DNA from: Clostridiales bacterium
Lineage (GTDB): Bacteria > Bacillota > Clostridia > Christensenellales > Borkfalkiaceae
Assembly: GCA_003523255.1 (NCBI GenBank)
Contig: DPGH01000012.1
Coordinates: 160,217 to 224,216, forward strand
Direction: 5' to 3'
DNA length: 64,000 nt
The position numbers and the translations under genes were made by a program. Positions 1-8,284 of this stretch are shown piece after piece. Below the pieces are notes generated by a model that was given only the letters and a program-made list of their open reading frames with translations, was not told the origin of the DNA and ran no database searches. How positions within the stretch are numbered: position 1 is the stretch's first letter; every line of letters starts with the position of its first letter.

Positions 1-1
1 T

Positions 2-700
2 TCTAAAACCATTCTCGCGATTTTCGAAAACTGCATTTCGGGTTTCGATTTTGAAGAGGCGTGCAAAAAATATCTCGTAAAAAGTAAATATCTTGCGGGG
101 GATAAGGGCGAATTCGTGCTTCCTTCCACCACGAGGGAGTTGCTCGCTTTCGTGTTTTACGTGCTCGTTAAGGTAGACGATAAGTCGATAGACCTTGCGG
201 AGTTCATAAATAAATATTTTTACGTGGACGGCAGTTTTTCGGCGGGATATCACGCGTTTATAAAAGCGATGATTATTCCTATGCGCGATTCTGTTAAAAC
301 TCTTACCGAAAGCGTTATAGAGGGTAAACTTCAAAACCCCGTCGAGGCTTTGAAAGAAGAGGAAACCCGTCGCGAAAAAGAAAAAGAAGAAAACGCAAAA
401 AAAGCGGAAATCGAGGCGGAAATACAAAAAAAAGGATACGCCGACAGCGTAAAAAAGATAAAAGCGATACTTTTAACCGACAAAGTTAAGATAAAATCCT
501 CCAAACGAAAAGACGCGGTTAAAAACGAAATGCTTTTAATCGTCGACATGCTTGCAAACGTTATCACCGGCGGCGACGGAGACGCGATCGAATACGCGTT
601 TACCGCTTATAAATATCTTGCCAAAGCGCACCCCTTTTCTATGTGCGGCAGGGTAAGAAAAATAGGCAAACTTTTAGAGGGCGTTTATCGTGAACTTTGA
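2..700 (+). CDS. Hypothetical protein, 5'-partial
   Basis: An open frame enters from the left edge (first complete codon at 2) and ends at 700, so the true start is outside the window. The visible 232 residues include a very charged Lys/Glu-rich stretch, probably coiled coil, at about residues 118-150. It is followed by a helical C-terminus. I see no catalytic motif, signal peptide or membrane segment and do not recognise the family. The stop overlaps the GTG start of the next gene by 11 bases, so the two are probably cotranscribed. A GTG at 116 could serve as a start, but the frame is open upstream and the codon use matches, so I treat the gene as truncated by the window. Confidence 0.7.
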   Translation, partial: SKTILAIFENCISGFDFEEACKKYLVKSKYLAGDKGEFVLPSTTRELLAFVFYVLVKVDDKSIDLAEFINKYFYVDGSFSAGYHAFIKAMIIPMRDSVKTLTESVIEGKLQNPVEALKEEETRREKEKEENAKKAEIEAEIQKKGYADSVKKIKAILLTDKVKIKSSKRKDAVKNEMLLIVDMLANVITGGDGDAIEYAFTAYKYLAKAHPFSMCGRVRKIGKLLEGVYREL

Positions 701-1211
701 GGAAAAAACGCTTGTCAAAAATTACGTTTATAAAGGCAAAATATTAAACCTGCGTAACGACGAGGTTCTGCTTCCGGACGGTAAAACGTCTAAGCGAGAA
801 ATAGTCGAGCATAGCGGCGGCTCAGCCATGTATTGCGAAAAGGGCGGTAAGGTTTTACTCGTTAATCAGTTCAGGTACGCGTATAATCGGGTATTATACG
901 AATTGCCTGCGGGTAAATTAAACCCGGGCGAAAACCCCGCGGATACCGCGATAAGAGAACTCGAAGAAGAATGCGGCGTAAAAGCGGGTAAAGTCGAACT
1001 CATGTTTGAGATTTATCCTTCGCCGGGGTATACCGACGAGATTATAAGGGTTTACCGCGCGACCGAATTGACCGAAACGAAAATTCGTCTTGACGAGGGC
1101 GAGTTTTTGACTTCGGAATGGTTCGATAAAAACGAATTGAAAAAAATGATTGCGCACGGCGAAATAAAAGACGGTAAAACGCTCGTTGCGCTTTTATCCG
1201 AAATAAAGTAA
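690..1211 (+). CDS. nudF: ADP-ribose pyrophosphatase-like Nudix hydrolase
   Basis: 173 residues with a complete Nudix box at residues 75-97 (G-x5-E-x7-RELEEECG). The N-terminal strand region with a KREIVEHSGG-type segment is typical of ADP-sugar pyrophosphatases. This family splits ADP-ribose into AMP and ribose 5-phosphate using Mg2+ held by the box glutamates. GTG start, overlapping the end of the upstream gene. The SPGYTDE segment after the box (about residues 111-117) fits the ADPRase subgroup. The substrate is inferred from family similarity; other NDP-sugars are possible. Confidence 0.88.
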   Translation: MNFEEKTLVKNYVYKGKILNLRNDEVLLPDGKTSKREIVEHSGGSAMYCEKGGKVLLVNQFRYAYNRVLYELPAGKLNPGENPADTAIRELEEECGVKAGKVELMFEIYPSPGYTDEIIRVYRATELTETKIRLDEGEFLTSEWFDKNELKKMIAHGEIKDGKTLVALLSEIK

Positions 1212-1253
1212 ATATCGGGGAACTTGATAGATTATAGCAAAGGCAGAAAATAA

Positions 1254-3077
1254 GTGAAAAGAGAAGACGTAAGAAACGTTGCGATAATCGCGCACGTAGA
1301 CCACGGCAAAACCACGTTGGTCAACGAAATGTTAAAACAAGGCGGTATATTCCGCAGCAATCAAGAAGTAATGGACAGAGTAATGGATTCCGGCGATCTC
1401 GAAAGAGAGCGCGGCATTACCATTCTCGCAAAAAATACTTCCGCGTTTTATAACGGTGTTAAAATCAACATAGTCGACACTCCCGGACACGCAGATTTCG
1501 GCGGAGAAGTGGAGCGCGTTTTGAAAATGGTAAACGGCGTACTCGTCCTCGTGGACGCGTGCGAGGGACCTATGCCTCAAACTCGCTTCGTTATGCAAAA
1601 GGCGCTCGAACTTAACCACAAACTTATAATCGTAGTTAATAAAATCGACCGTCCGGACGCGAGGTTGAAAGAAGTGCAGGACGAAATACTCGAACTGCTT
1701 TTCGACCTGAACGCAAGCGACGACCAACTCGACAGCCCCATAGTGTTTTGCTCGGGGCGTAACGGTACCGCAACTACGGATTTAAGCGTACCCGGCGTAG
1801 ACTTAAAACCGCTTTTCGAGAAAATAGTCAATTATTTCCCCGCGCAGGAAGTGGATACCGACGGACCTTTCCAGATGCTCGTTTCGTCGATAGACTATAA
1901 CGAATACGTCGGGAGAATAGGTATCGGAAGAATAGAAAGGGGCGTCGCCTCCGTCAATATGGACGTGGAAACGTGTAATTATAACGTGTCCGGTTACGGC
2001 GCGAAAGGCAAACTCGTAAGCATGTATCAGATAGAGGGCTTAAACAGAGTTCCTTGCGACAGTGCGAAAGCGGGAGATATAGTATGTATAAGCGGGCTTG
2101 AAAACATTTCGATAGGCGACACCGTTTGCGCGCCGACCTGCGTTGAACCCGTGCCTTTCGTTAAAATTTCCGAACCGACCGTAGAAATGACTTTCTCGGT
2201 AAACGATAGTCCGTTTGCCGGTAAAGAGGGTAAATTCGTAACAACCCGCCACCTTCGCGACAGACTGTTTAAGGAGATGCTTAAAGACGTTTCTCTCCGC
2301 GTCGAAGAAACGGATTCCGCCGACTCTTACCGCGTTTGCGGCAGGGGAGAAATGCATTTATCCATACTCATCGAAACGATGCGCCGCGGCGGCTATGAGT
2401 TTCAGGTGGGCGCGCCGAAAGTTTTGTATAAAGAAGAAAACGGCGTTTTGCTTGAACCTATGGAAAGACTCGTCGTAGACGTGCCGGAAGATAAGACGGG
2501 CAGCGTGTTTTCGAGTATGGGCGTAAGAAAAGGCGAACTTTTACAAATGGAAAACGTGGGTAGCAGAATTCGCTTGGAATTCAAAATTCCCGCACGCGGC
2601 TTGTTCGGGTATAAAAGTCAGTTTTTGACCGATACCCGCGGCGAGGGCGTTTTCAATACCATATTTTACGGATACGAAGAGTTTAAAGGCGAAATTGAAA
2701 GACGAGCCACCGGTTCTCTCGTCGCGTTTGAAACGGGCGAAGCGGTTACTTACGGACTTTATAACGCGCAAGGGCGCGGTCAGTTGTTTATCGGCGCGGG
2801 CACGCAGGTCTACGAGGGTATGGTGGTGGGCGTATCTCCCAAAAACGAGGACATAACGGTAAACGTATGCAAGAAAAAACACCTTACAAACACTCGCGCT
2901 TCCGGTTCTGACGACGCTCTCAGACTCGAAACTCCTAAGATAATGAGCCTTGAAGAGGCGATGGAATTTATCGCCGACGACGAACTGTTGGAAATTACTC
3001 CGAAAAACATTCGTATCAGAAAGAAAACTTTAGACACCGAAACCCGCTTAAAAAGAAAAGCCCGCGGGCTCGAATAG
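1254..3077 (+). CDS. typA: Ribosome-binding GTPase TypA/BipA
   Basis: 607 residues, the usual BipA length. The P-loop HVDHGKTT is at residues 14-21. The switch motif DTPGHADFGGEVER, the NKIDRP guanine-specificity motif and a C-terminal BipA-specific region are all present. BipA is an EF-G-like translational GTPase that helps 50S assembly and growth at low temperature or under stress. The start is GTG, after an AT-rich leader without a strong Shine-Dalgarno sequence. It follows the Nudix gene by 42 bases and is closed by the hairpin at 3124-3156. Confidence 0.95.
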   Translation: MKREDVRNVAIIAHVDHGKTTLVNEMLKQGGIFRSNQEVMDRVMDSGDLERERGITILAKNTSAFYNGVKINIVDTPGHADFGGEVERVLKMVNGVLVLVDACEGPMPQTRFVMQKALELNHKLIIVVNKIDRPDARLKEVQDEILELLFDLNASDDQLDSPIVFCSGRNGTATTDLSVPGVDLKPLFEKIVNYFPAQEVDTDGPFQMLVSSIDYNEYVGRIGIGRIERGVASVNMDVETCNYNVSGYGAKGKLVSMYQIEGLNRVPCDSAKAGDIVCISGLENISIGDTVCAPTCVEPVPFVKISEPTVEMTFSVNDSPFAGKEGKFVTTRHLRDRLFKEMLKDVSLRVEETDSADSYRVCGRGEMHLSILIETMRRGGYEFQVGAPKVLYKEENGVLLEPMERLVVDVPEDKTGSVFSSMGVRKGELLQMENVGSRIRLEFKIPARGLFGYKSQFLTDTRGEGVFNTIFYGYEEFKGEIERRATGSLVAFETGEAVTYGLYNAQGRGQLFIGAGTQVYEGMVVGVSPKNEDITVNVCKKKHLTNTRASGSDDALRLETPKIMSLEEAMEFIADDELLEITPKNIRIRKKTLDTETRLKRKARGLE

Positions 3078-3123
3078 AAAGCCGTAAAATTTACTTGTTT
3101 TAAATAAAAATCATAACTGAAAC

Positions 3124-3156
3124 GAAGAGGTCGCCCGTTTATCGGGCGACCTCTTC
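3124..3156. terminator. Perfect 14-bp hairpin between convergent genes
   Basis: GAAGAGGTCGCCCG (3124-3137) pairs perfectly with CGGGCGACCTCTTC (3143-3156) around a 5-base loop. It lies between the end of typA and the convergent Cys-rich gene. The following T-run is poor on the + strand, while on the minus strand a T-rich tract follows a few bases later, so it may serve both genes. Confidence 0.6.
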
Positions 3157-3209
3157 CGCTTGAAAGCGTCTACTTTATGAGTCGTCTTTCGTAAAATAAC
3201 TTTTGCGGT

Positions 3210-3416
3210 TTATTTGCAGCCGCAGCCTAAGTTGCCGAAAAAGTTCCCGCCGCCTTTGCAGCAGCAGCAAATAAGGAGCAGAGCCACAGGCAGACAGTAG
3301 CAACTGTTGAAGATTCCGTTAAGGCAGCCGCTTTTTGCGAGGCAGATAATAAGTAAAATTATCAGAATCCATAAGCAGCAATTGTTGCCGCCGAATAAGT
3401 CAAAACATCCGTTCAT
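3210..3416 (-). CDS. Small cysteine-rich membrane-associated protein
   Basis: 68 residues with about 14 cysteines, including a CCCC run and a terminal GCGCK, and two hydrophobic stretches (about residues 13-27 and 41-52). A GGAGG ribosome binding site stands 7 bases before the ATG, which supports a real gene despite its size. Short Cys-rich proteins of this kind are annotated across Clostridia under odd names without known function. Metal binding or a disulfide-linked surface peptide is possible; the sequence does not decide. It is transcribed toward typA. Confidence 0.6.
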   Translation of the reverse strand: MNGCFDLFGGNNCCLWILIILLIICLAKSGCLNGIFNSCYCLPVALLLICCCCKGGGNFFGNLGCGCK

Positions 3417-3536
3417 ACGTTTACCTCCAAAGTATATACGAACCTCCGCCTATGTAGTTTTAAGTGTTTCGGCGAAGTTTTCTACTATCAATATAGTCGC
3501 AAAATCTTAAAAATGTTACGACCGCCCTTTTTTTAT

Positions 3537-3565
3537 TTGCTACCGCAATTAAAATGTGTTAAAAT
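3537..3565 (+). promoter_or_regulatory. Sigma-A-type promoter of panT-coaX-hom
   Basis: TTGCTA (3537-3542), a 17-base spacer and TAAAAT (3560-3565), followed by a leader of about 100 bases before the panT ATG. The leader has a weak hairpin (CGGGT...ACCCG near 3637-3659). I cannot assign a riboswitch class. Confidence 0.6.
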
Positions 3566-3672
3566 AATGCAAAAGGCGGACAGAACTATTCGTTCGACCT
3601 AATAACATAAAAACAGGTTTTTTACTTAAAATTTCGACGGGTATTCATTCGTAAACCCGATTGGAGGCAAAA

Positions 3673-4272
3673 ATGCAAAGTAACCTTACAAAGACCCGTA
3701 AAATCACGTATTTTGCGGTGCTTACGGCACTCGTTGTCGTTTTTCAACTTTTGTGCGGCACGTTACGCATCGGCGCGATAAATCTTAATTTTTCACTCGT
3801 TCCGATAGTCGTCGGCGCAATGCTGCTCGGGCCGTTGTTCGGCTCGATTATCGGTCTTATCGAAGGCGTCGTCGTGCTCGTCATGGGGGTAACGGGATTA
3901 GACCCGTTTACAAACGCATTGTTCGGTTTAGAGCCGGTCGTAATCGCGGCAGTGTGTCTCGTCAAAACGGCGGCGGCAGGCGCGGTTTCGGGCTTGCTAT
4001 TTAAACTTTGCGAAAAGAAAAATCGCACTCTCGGCGCGTTCGTCGCGTCGGCGGCGGCACCCGTCGTCAACACGCTTATATTCGTTATAGGTATGCTGTT
4101 TATTCAGGGTGCGCTCGTAGAACTCGGGTATACGGACGGAACTTTCGTTTCTATACTCACCGCGCTCGTCGGATTTAATTTTTTCGTCGAACTGGTTATA
4201 AATCTCGTACTCGCGCCGGCGGTTTTACGCGTCGCCTGCGCGGTAGATAAAAATTTCGGGAGAGAACAATGA
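3673..4272 (+). CDS. panT: ECF transporter S component, probably pantothenate (PanT)
   Basis: 199 residues, almost all hydrophobic, with about six membrane segments and the N-terminal signature of ECF S components (TRKITYFAVLTAL). S components bind the vitamin and dock on the shared EcfAAT energy module. The stop overlaps the start of pantothenate kinase coaX by 4 bases, so the ligand is inferred to be pantothenate. I chose the ATG at 3673 because GGAGG lies 5 bases upstream; the frame also has a TTG at 3661. No energy-module genes are in the window. Confidence 0.82.
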   Translation: MQSNLTKTRKITYFAVLTALVVVFQLLCGTLRIGAINLNFSLVPIVVGAMLLGPLFGSIIGLIEGVVVLVMGVTGLDPFTNALFGLEPVVIAAVCLVKTAAAGAVSGLLFKLCEKKNRTLGAFVASAAAPVVNTLIFVIGMLFIQGALVELGYTDGTFVSILTALVGFNFFVELVINLVLAPAVLRVACAVDKNFGREQ

Positions 4273-5042
4273 TACTCGCGATAGACGTTGGCAATACCAA
4301 CATAAAATACGGAGTTTACGATAAAGACGCGCTCGTCGCGTCGTTCAGGGTTTCGTCGCGGCTATCTCGCACGGCGGACGAATACGGGTCGGTACTCGTA
4401 AATCTATTATCCGATAAGGGTATAGAAAAGGGTGAAATAAAAGGCATTATAGTTTCTTCCGTCATACCGCACCTTAATTACACGATATGCCATATGTGCG
4501 AATACTTTTTCGACATTTCACCCTTAATGGTGGGGCCGGGGATAAAAACGGGGCTCGACGTAAAGGTGGAAAGTCCGAAAGAGGTCGGCGCGGACAGAAT
4601 AGTAAACAGCGTGTCCGCATATAATAAATACGGCGGACCGATAGTCGTTATAGACTTCGGAACGGCAACCACTTTTAACGTGATAGACGGAAAGGGCGCG
4701 TTAATCGGCGGCGTAATCGCCCCGGGTATAAAAACCTCGCTCGAGAGTCTTGTAAAAAACACCGCGCAATTACCTATGATTGAACTCGTTTCGCCAAAAT
4801 CGGTAATCGCCAAGAATACCGAAACCAACATGCAGGCGGGTATTATTTTCGGCTTTGCGGGGCTTGTGGACAACATTCTTAACAAGATAAAAGCCGAACT
4901 CGGCAGCGAAAACGTAAAAGTCGTAGCGACGGGCGGACTCGGCGAAATAATCGCCAAAGAAGTAAAAAGCATTTCAATCGTCGACAGAACGCTTACTCTC
5001 GACGGGTTGAAAACGATATATAATCTCAACGTAAAAGGTTAA
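4269..5042 (+). CDS. coaX: Type III pantothenate kinase
   Basis: 257 residues. The N-terminal ASKHA phosphate-binding motif is DVGNTN at residues 6-11, the ADRIVN segment is near residue 115, and the second phosphate loop IDFGTATTFNVID is near residue 133. CoaX catalyses the first step of CoA synthesis, pantothenate to 4'-phosphopantothenate. The type III enzyme is not feedback-inhibited by CoA. It is translationally coupled to the putative pantothenate S component (ATGA overlap), giving an uptake-and-trapping pair. Confidence 0.95.
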   Translation: MILAIDVGNTNIKYGVYDKDALVASFRVSSRLSRTADEYGSVLVNLLSDKGIEKGEIKGIIVSSVIPHLNYTICHMCEYFFDISPLMVGPGIKTGLDVKVESPKEVGADRIVNSVSAYNKYGGPIVVIDFGTATTFNVIDGKGALIGGVIAPGIKTSLESLVKNTAQLPMIELVSPKSVIAKNTETNMQAGIIFGFAGLVDNILNKIKAELGSENVKVVATGGLGEIIAKEVKSISIVDRTLTLDGLKTIYNLNVKG

Positions 5043-5056
5043 ATAGGGTGAGAGAA

Positions 5057-6331
5057 ATGAAAAAAGTCGGTGTTGCGATTTTAGGGCTCGGCGTCGTCGG
5101 CGGCGGTACGTTCAAAATACTTACCGAAAAGAAAGAGTTTTTCAAAAAAACTCAACGGCTCGACGTTACCGTAGAAAGCGTTTTGGAGCGCGATAAAGAG
5201 CGCGCGATTAGAGCGGGTGCGAGCGAAGATATAATCGCCGGTAATATCGAAGAGGTCGTGTCTAATCCCAACGTCGATATCGTCGTAGAAGTTATGGGCG
5301 GAGTAGAGCCTGCCAAAACTTTCGTGCTTAAAGCGCTTAAAAGCGGCAAAAGCGTAGTAACTTCTAATAAAGAACTTTTCGCCAAATGCAGACACGAACT
5401 CGAAGCGGAAGCGCGCAAAAACGGCGCGGGACTGTATTTCGAAGCGACCTGCGTCGGCGGCGTTCCGATAATACGCACGCTTATAGACGGCATGCAGGCG
5501 AACGAAATCGCTTCGATTAAAGGTATAATAAACGGCACCACGAATTACGTGCTGACAAAAATGACTAAAGACGGGCTTTCATACGAAGCCGCTTTGAAAA
5601 ACGCACAGGATCTCGGGTTTGCCGAACGCAACCCCGCGGCGGACGTAGAGGGGTTTGACGCGACTTATAAACTTTCGATTCTCGCAAGCCTTGCCTTCCA
5701 TAGCGATATTTCGATAGGACAAGTATATCGCGAGGGTATAACCGCCGTAACCGCGGAGGATATCTCCGCGGGGGCAGAAGCGGGTTATGTACTTAAACTG
5801 CTTGCTATAGGTAAAAAATCGGAGGCGGGCGTAGAAGTTCGCGTTCATCCCGCCTTTATACCCGTAAATTCCGGACTTGCGGGAATCAGCGACTCCTTTA
5901 ACGCCGTACTGTTAAACGGCGATTCCGTGGGCGAAATAATGCTTACCGGGCGCGGCGCAGGCGCGCTCCCTACCGGCAGTGCAATCGTGTCGGATGTTAT
6001 TTACGCCGCAAAACATTCCGAAGATTTTCGAGCGCCGCTCTTCAGCGACGAAAAAACCGAAAAGGAAACGCCTGTCGTTTCGGACTTTATATCGGCAAGG
6101 TTCGTAAGACTTACCGCTTCTTCTTCGGCGTCCGTCGGCAAAATCGTTTCCGCAATGGAAAAATCGGGCGTAAGCGTTAAATCTATAAAAGAAAAAGCGC
6201 AAAGCGGCGGCGTAGAGGTTACCGTTATAACCGCCCCCGCGAAGGAGAGCGCATTCAAAAAGGCAGAGGATAAAATCGCCTCTTCTTGCGGCGACGTAAA
6301 AATCGTTTCCGCGATAAGAGTGGAAGAATAG
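5057..6331 (+). CDS. hom: Homoserine dehydrogenase
   Basis: About 425 residues. The N-terminal Rossmann motif is GLGVVGGGT, the EVMGG and SNKELF segments are typical, and the catalytic-domain signature GIINGTTNY is present. The C-terminal ACT-like region (about residues 343-424) suggests feedback by threonine. It reduces aspartate semialdehyde to homoserine, the branch point for threonine and methionine. I start at the ATG at 5057, with AGGGTG at the right distance; an in-frame GTG lies at 5048. It follows coaX by only 14 bases. Confidence 0.93.
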   Translation: MKKVGVAILGLGVVGGGTFKILTEKKEFFKKTQRLDVTVESVLERDKERAIRAGASEDIIAGNIEEVVSNPNVDIVVEVMGGVEPAKTFVLKALKSGKSVVTSNKELFAKCRHELEAEARKNGAGLYFEATCVGGVPIIRTLIDGMQANEIASIKGIINGTTNYVLTKMTKDGLSYEAALKNAQDLGFAERNPAADVEGFDATYKLSILASLAFHSDISIGQVYREGITAVTAEDISAGAEAGYVLKLLAIGKKSEAGVEVRVHPAFIPVNSGLAGISDSFNAVLLNGDSVGEIMLTGRGAGALPTGSAIVSDVIYAAKHSEDFRAPLFSDEKTEKETPVVSDFISARFVRLTASSSASVGKIVSAMEKSGVSVKSIKEKAQSGGVEVTVITAPAKESAFKKAEDKIASSCGDVKIVSAIRVEE

Positions 6332-6350
6332 TTTATAACTAATAAAACAA

Positions 6351-6380
6351 AAACGCTCGCATATCAAGGCGAGCGTTTTT
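6351..6380. terminator. Bidirectional terminator
   Basis: AAACGCTCGC (6351-6360) and GCGAGCGTTT (6369-6378) form a 10-bp stem with an 8-base loop. T-runs follow on both strands. It separates hom from the convergent dnaD-like gene. Confidence 0.85.
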
Positions 6381-6392
6381 CGTTGACTTTGT

Positions 6393-8075
6393 TTATTTTT
6401 TGTCAAAGCAGTCGCAACGATGCGTGCCGACGTAGCCCGTGTCTTTGCATTTTTCGCAAACGTAAACGGGGGTAAGGTCTTTCGTTTTAAGTCCTATCGA
6501 AGCGAGTTTTTTCTCGATTTCCGCGTTCAATTGCGCTTTTTCAGATTCCAACGCGGCAAGTTTGTCGTTTTGACCGGAAATTTCCGCAAAAGCAAGGTCT
6601 TTTTCTATGCTGAACGTTCTTTCGTAGTCGGCGGCAAAACCTTCTATTTCCATTGCCACGTCTAAATTCTTTTGCGCGACGGAAGCGGCTTTCGCGCGGC
6701 GTTTTTCGTATTCGCGGTTGTAAGCCTCCGGCGATAGTTCTCCGTCGAAAGATGACTTTTCGGTTATCGATTCCGCGGTAAATACGCCTTTGTTTTTCCA
6801 GTTTGACAAAACTCCGTTCACGTACGCTACGGGCGAATTTTTGCCCGCGGCGAGTTTTGCCGCTTCTAAAATCATATCCTCGCCGAAATTCCAACTTTTC
6901 CACGTGGCAAGATTTTCTCTGTCCCACGCGTTGGGTCTGCGATTTACGCCCGCCGTCGCAAGGAATTTCGAAATAAATTCGTCCGCGATTTTAAGCGAAC
7001 CGAAATAGTCGCTTACGCTCGATAAATCTATAAATCCGCGTTCTCTTAAATACTCTATAAGTTCATCCATGGCTTTAAGAGAGTTCTTGCCCGATTTAAA
7101 ACATTCGGATGCGATAAACAAAAGCGTTTCGTCCGAATAGCCGTAAGAAAGCCATTTGTTGGTATATACGTCTATTACCGTTTCCATAACCTCGGTGTAT
7201 ACCGAAAGCGTTTTGTTTATCTTTATCGCAAGGTCGTAAACCGCTTGTTTTTTATCGAAATAACCTTTCATTTCGCTTACGGAAAAACATTTTACCGAAT
7301 ATAATTCGTTAAGCAGACGGTCGAGCGTTTCCATGCCGCCTTTTTTTACTTTGCTTGCGGCAAACGTAATCGCTTCCGTTTCGAACCCAAGGTCGCCGGT
7401 CCATTTTTTATAAAAATTCAAATCTTCGATTTCGGGCTTGCGTTTAAGCGAAAGCGCTTTGAAAATCTTTTCTATTTCCGCCGTACGCAAAACGTAAGAA
7501 GAAAGTTCTTTTTCAACCTTTTCTACGGTAACAACGCCTTTTTCGGCAAAATTTTTCGCCACGCGCGTTATATACTTATAGCCGATATCCGAGCCTTTAA
7601 GGTCAACGCAATAATTGACTATCATAATCATCGCTTCGGGCTTTATGCCGTACGTTTCCATCACGTTAAAGTATTCCGTGTATTCGTTCGTGCCTATCAT
7701 GCGCGAAGATACCGCCTGTTGCACGGCTTTGGTAAACTCGGAGTATTTTTCGGTTTTGTATTTTCTCGGTTTTGAAAGAGAAGTCGCTTTCACCGGGAAG
7801 TATTCTACGGAAAGCGGGTCAGAGGAAAGCACGGAAACCAAGCCGAATTCTTCCCAGTACTTAAAGCAAGAAAGAACTTCTTCTTCAGAAAGTTTAAGGG
7901 TATCCGCAACGTCTTTAACAGACCTGTCGCCACGGTCGAATTTGCATAAATATAAACCGTAAAGGTAGACTTTAACCGCTTCTCCCGAAGAGAAAGGCAT
8001 GTATTGACAGATAAATACGTTTTCTACGTCGGTAAATGCCGACGACGTAAAATCTTTAGAATAAAAACAGGTCAT
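6393..8075 (-). CDS. DnaD-type primosome protein with a C-terminal DnaC-like zinc motif
   Basis: 560 residues. The N-terminal part (to about residue 110) is a winged-helix DnaD-like region. DnaD-domain repeats follow (segments with a W-x8-GF/YG pattern near residues 230, 310 and 390), then a charged coiled coil. The C-terminus carries C-x2-C-x9-C-x-C, the zinc motif usually found at the N-terminus of DnaC/DnaI helicase loaders. DnaD remodels DNA with DnaB during initiation and restart. ATG at 8075 is chosen for its GGAGAG site; an earlier start at 8099 has none. No AAA+ loader follows, since the next element is a terminator. Odd architecture; see findings. Confidence 0.8.
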   Translation of the reverse strand: MTCFYSKDFTSSAFTDVENVFICQYMPFSSGEAVKVYLYGLYLCKFDRGDRSVKDVADTLKLSEEEVLSCFKYWEEFGLVSVLSSDPLSVEYFPVKATSLSKPRKYKTEKYSEFTKAVQQAVSSRMIGTNEYTEYFNVMETYGIKPEAMIMIVNYCVDLKGSDIGYKYITRVAKNFAEKGVVTVEKVEKELSSYVLRTAEIEKIFKALSLKRKPEIEDLNFYKKWTGDLGFETEAITFAASKVKKGGMETLDRLLNELYSVKCFSVSEMKGYFDKKQAVYDLAIKINKTLSVYTEVMETVIDVYTNKWLSYGYSDETLLFIASECFKSGKNSLKAMDELIEYLRERGFIDLSSVSDYFGSLKIADEFISKFLATAGVNRRPNAWDRENLATWKSWNFGEDMILEAAKLAAGKNSPVAYVNGVLSNWKNKGVFTAESITEKSSFDGELSPEAYNREYEKRRAKAASVAQKNLDVAMEIEGFAADYERTFSIEKDLAFAEISGQNDKLAALESEKAQLNAEIEKKLASIGLKTKDLTPVYVCEKCKDTGYVGTHRCDCFDKK

Positions 8076-8284
8076 AAAATAACGCTCTCCGTAAAGCAAA
8101 TCTTAAAAACGCTTGCTTTGGCGAATATATTGTTATATAATATTATTTAAGTTATATCTACATATTCGGGTAGTATAACCATAACGCCGTATATCGACAT
8201 TATAAACGAATAAACGTAAAAAATCAACCTTTATAAACGGCTCTTTTAAAAAACGGCGCATCGCGCCGTAGCCGACGGAGTAAC

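Noticed and set aside
3566..3672. Riboswitch in the panT leader
   Set aside because: The leader is about 100 bases with only a weak hairpin and no recognised consensus.
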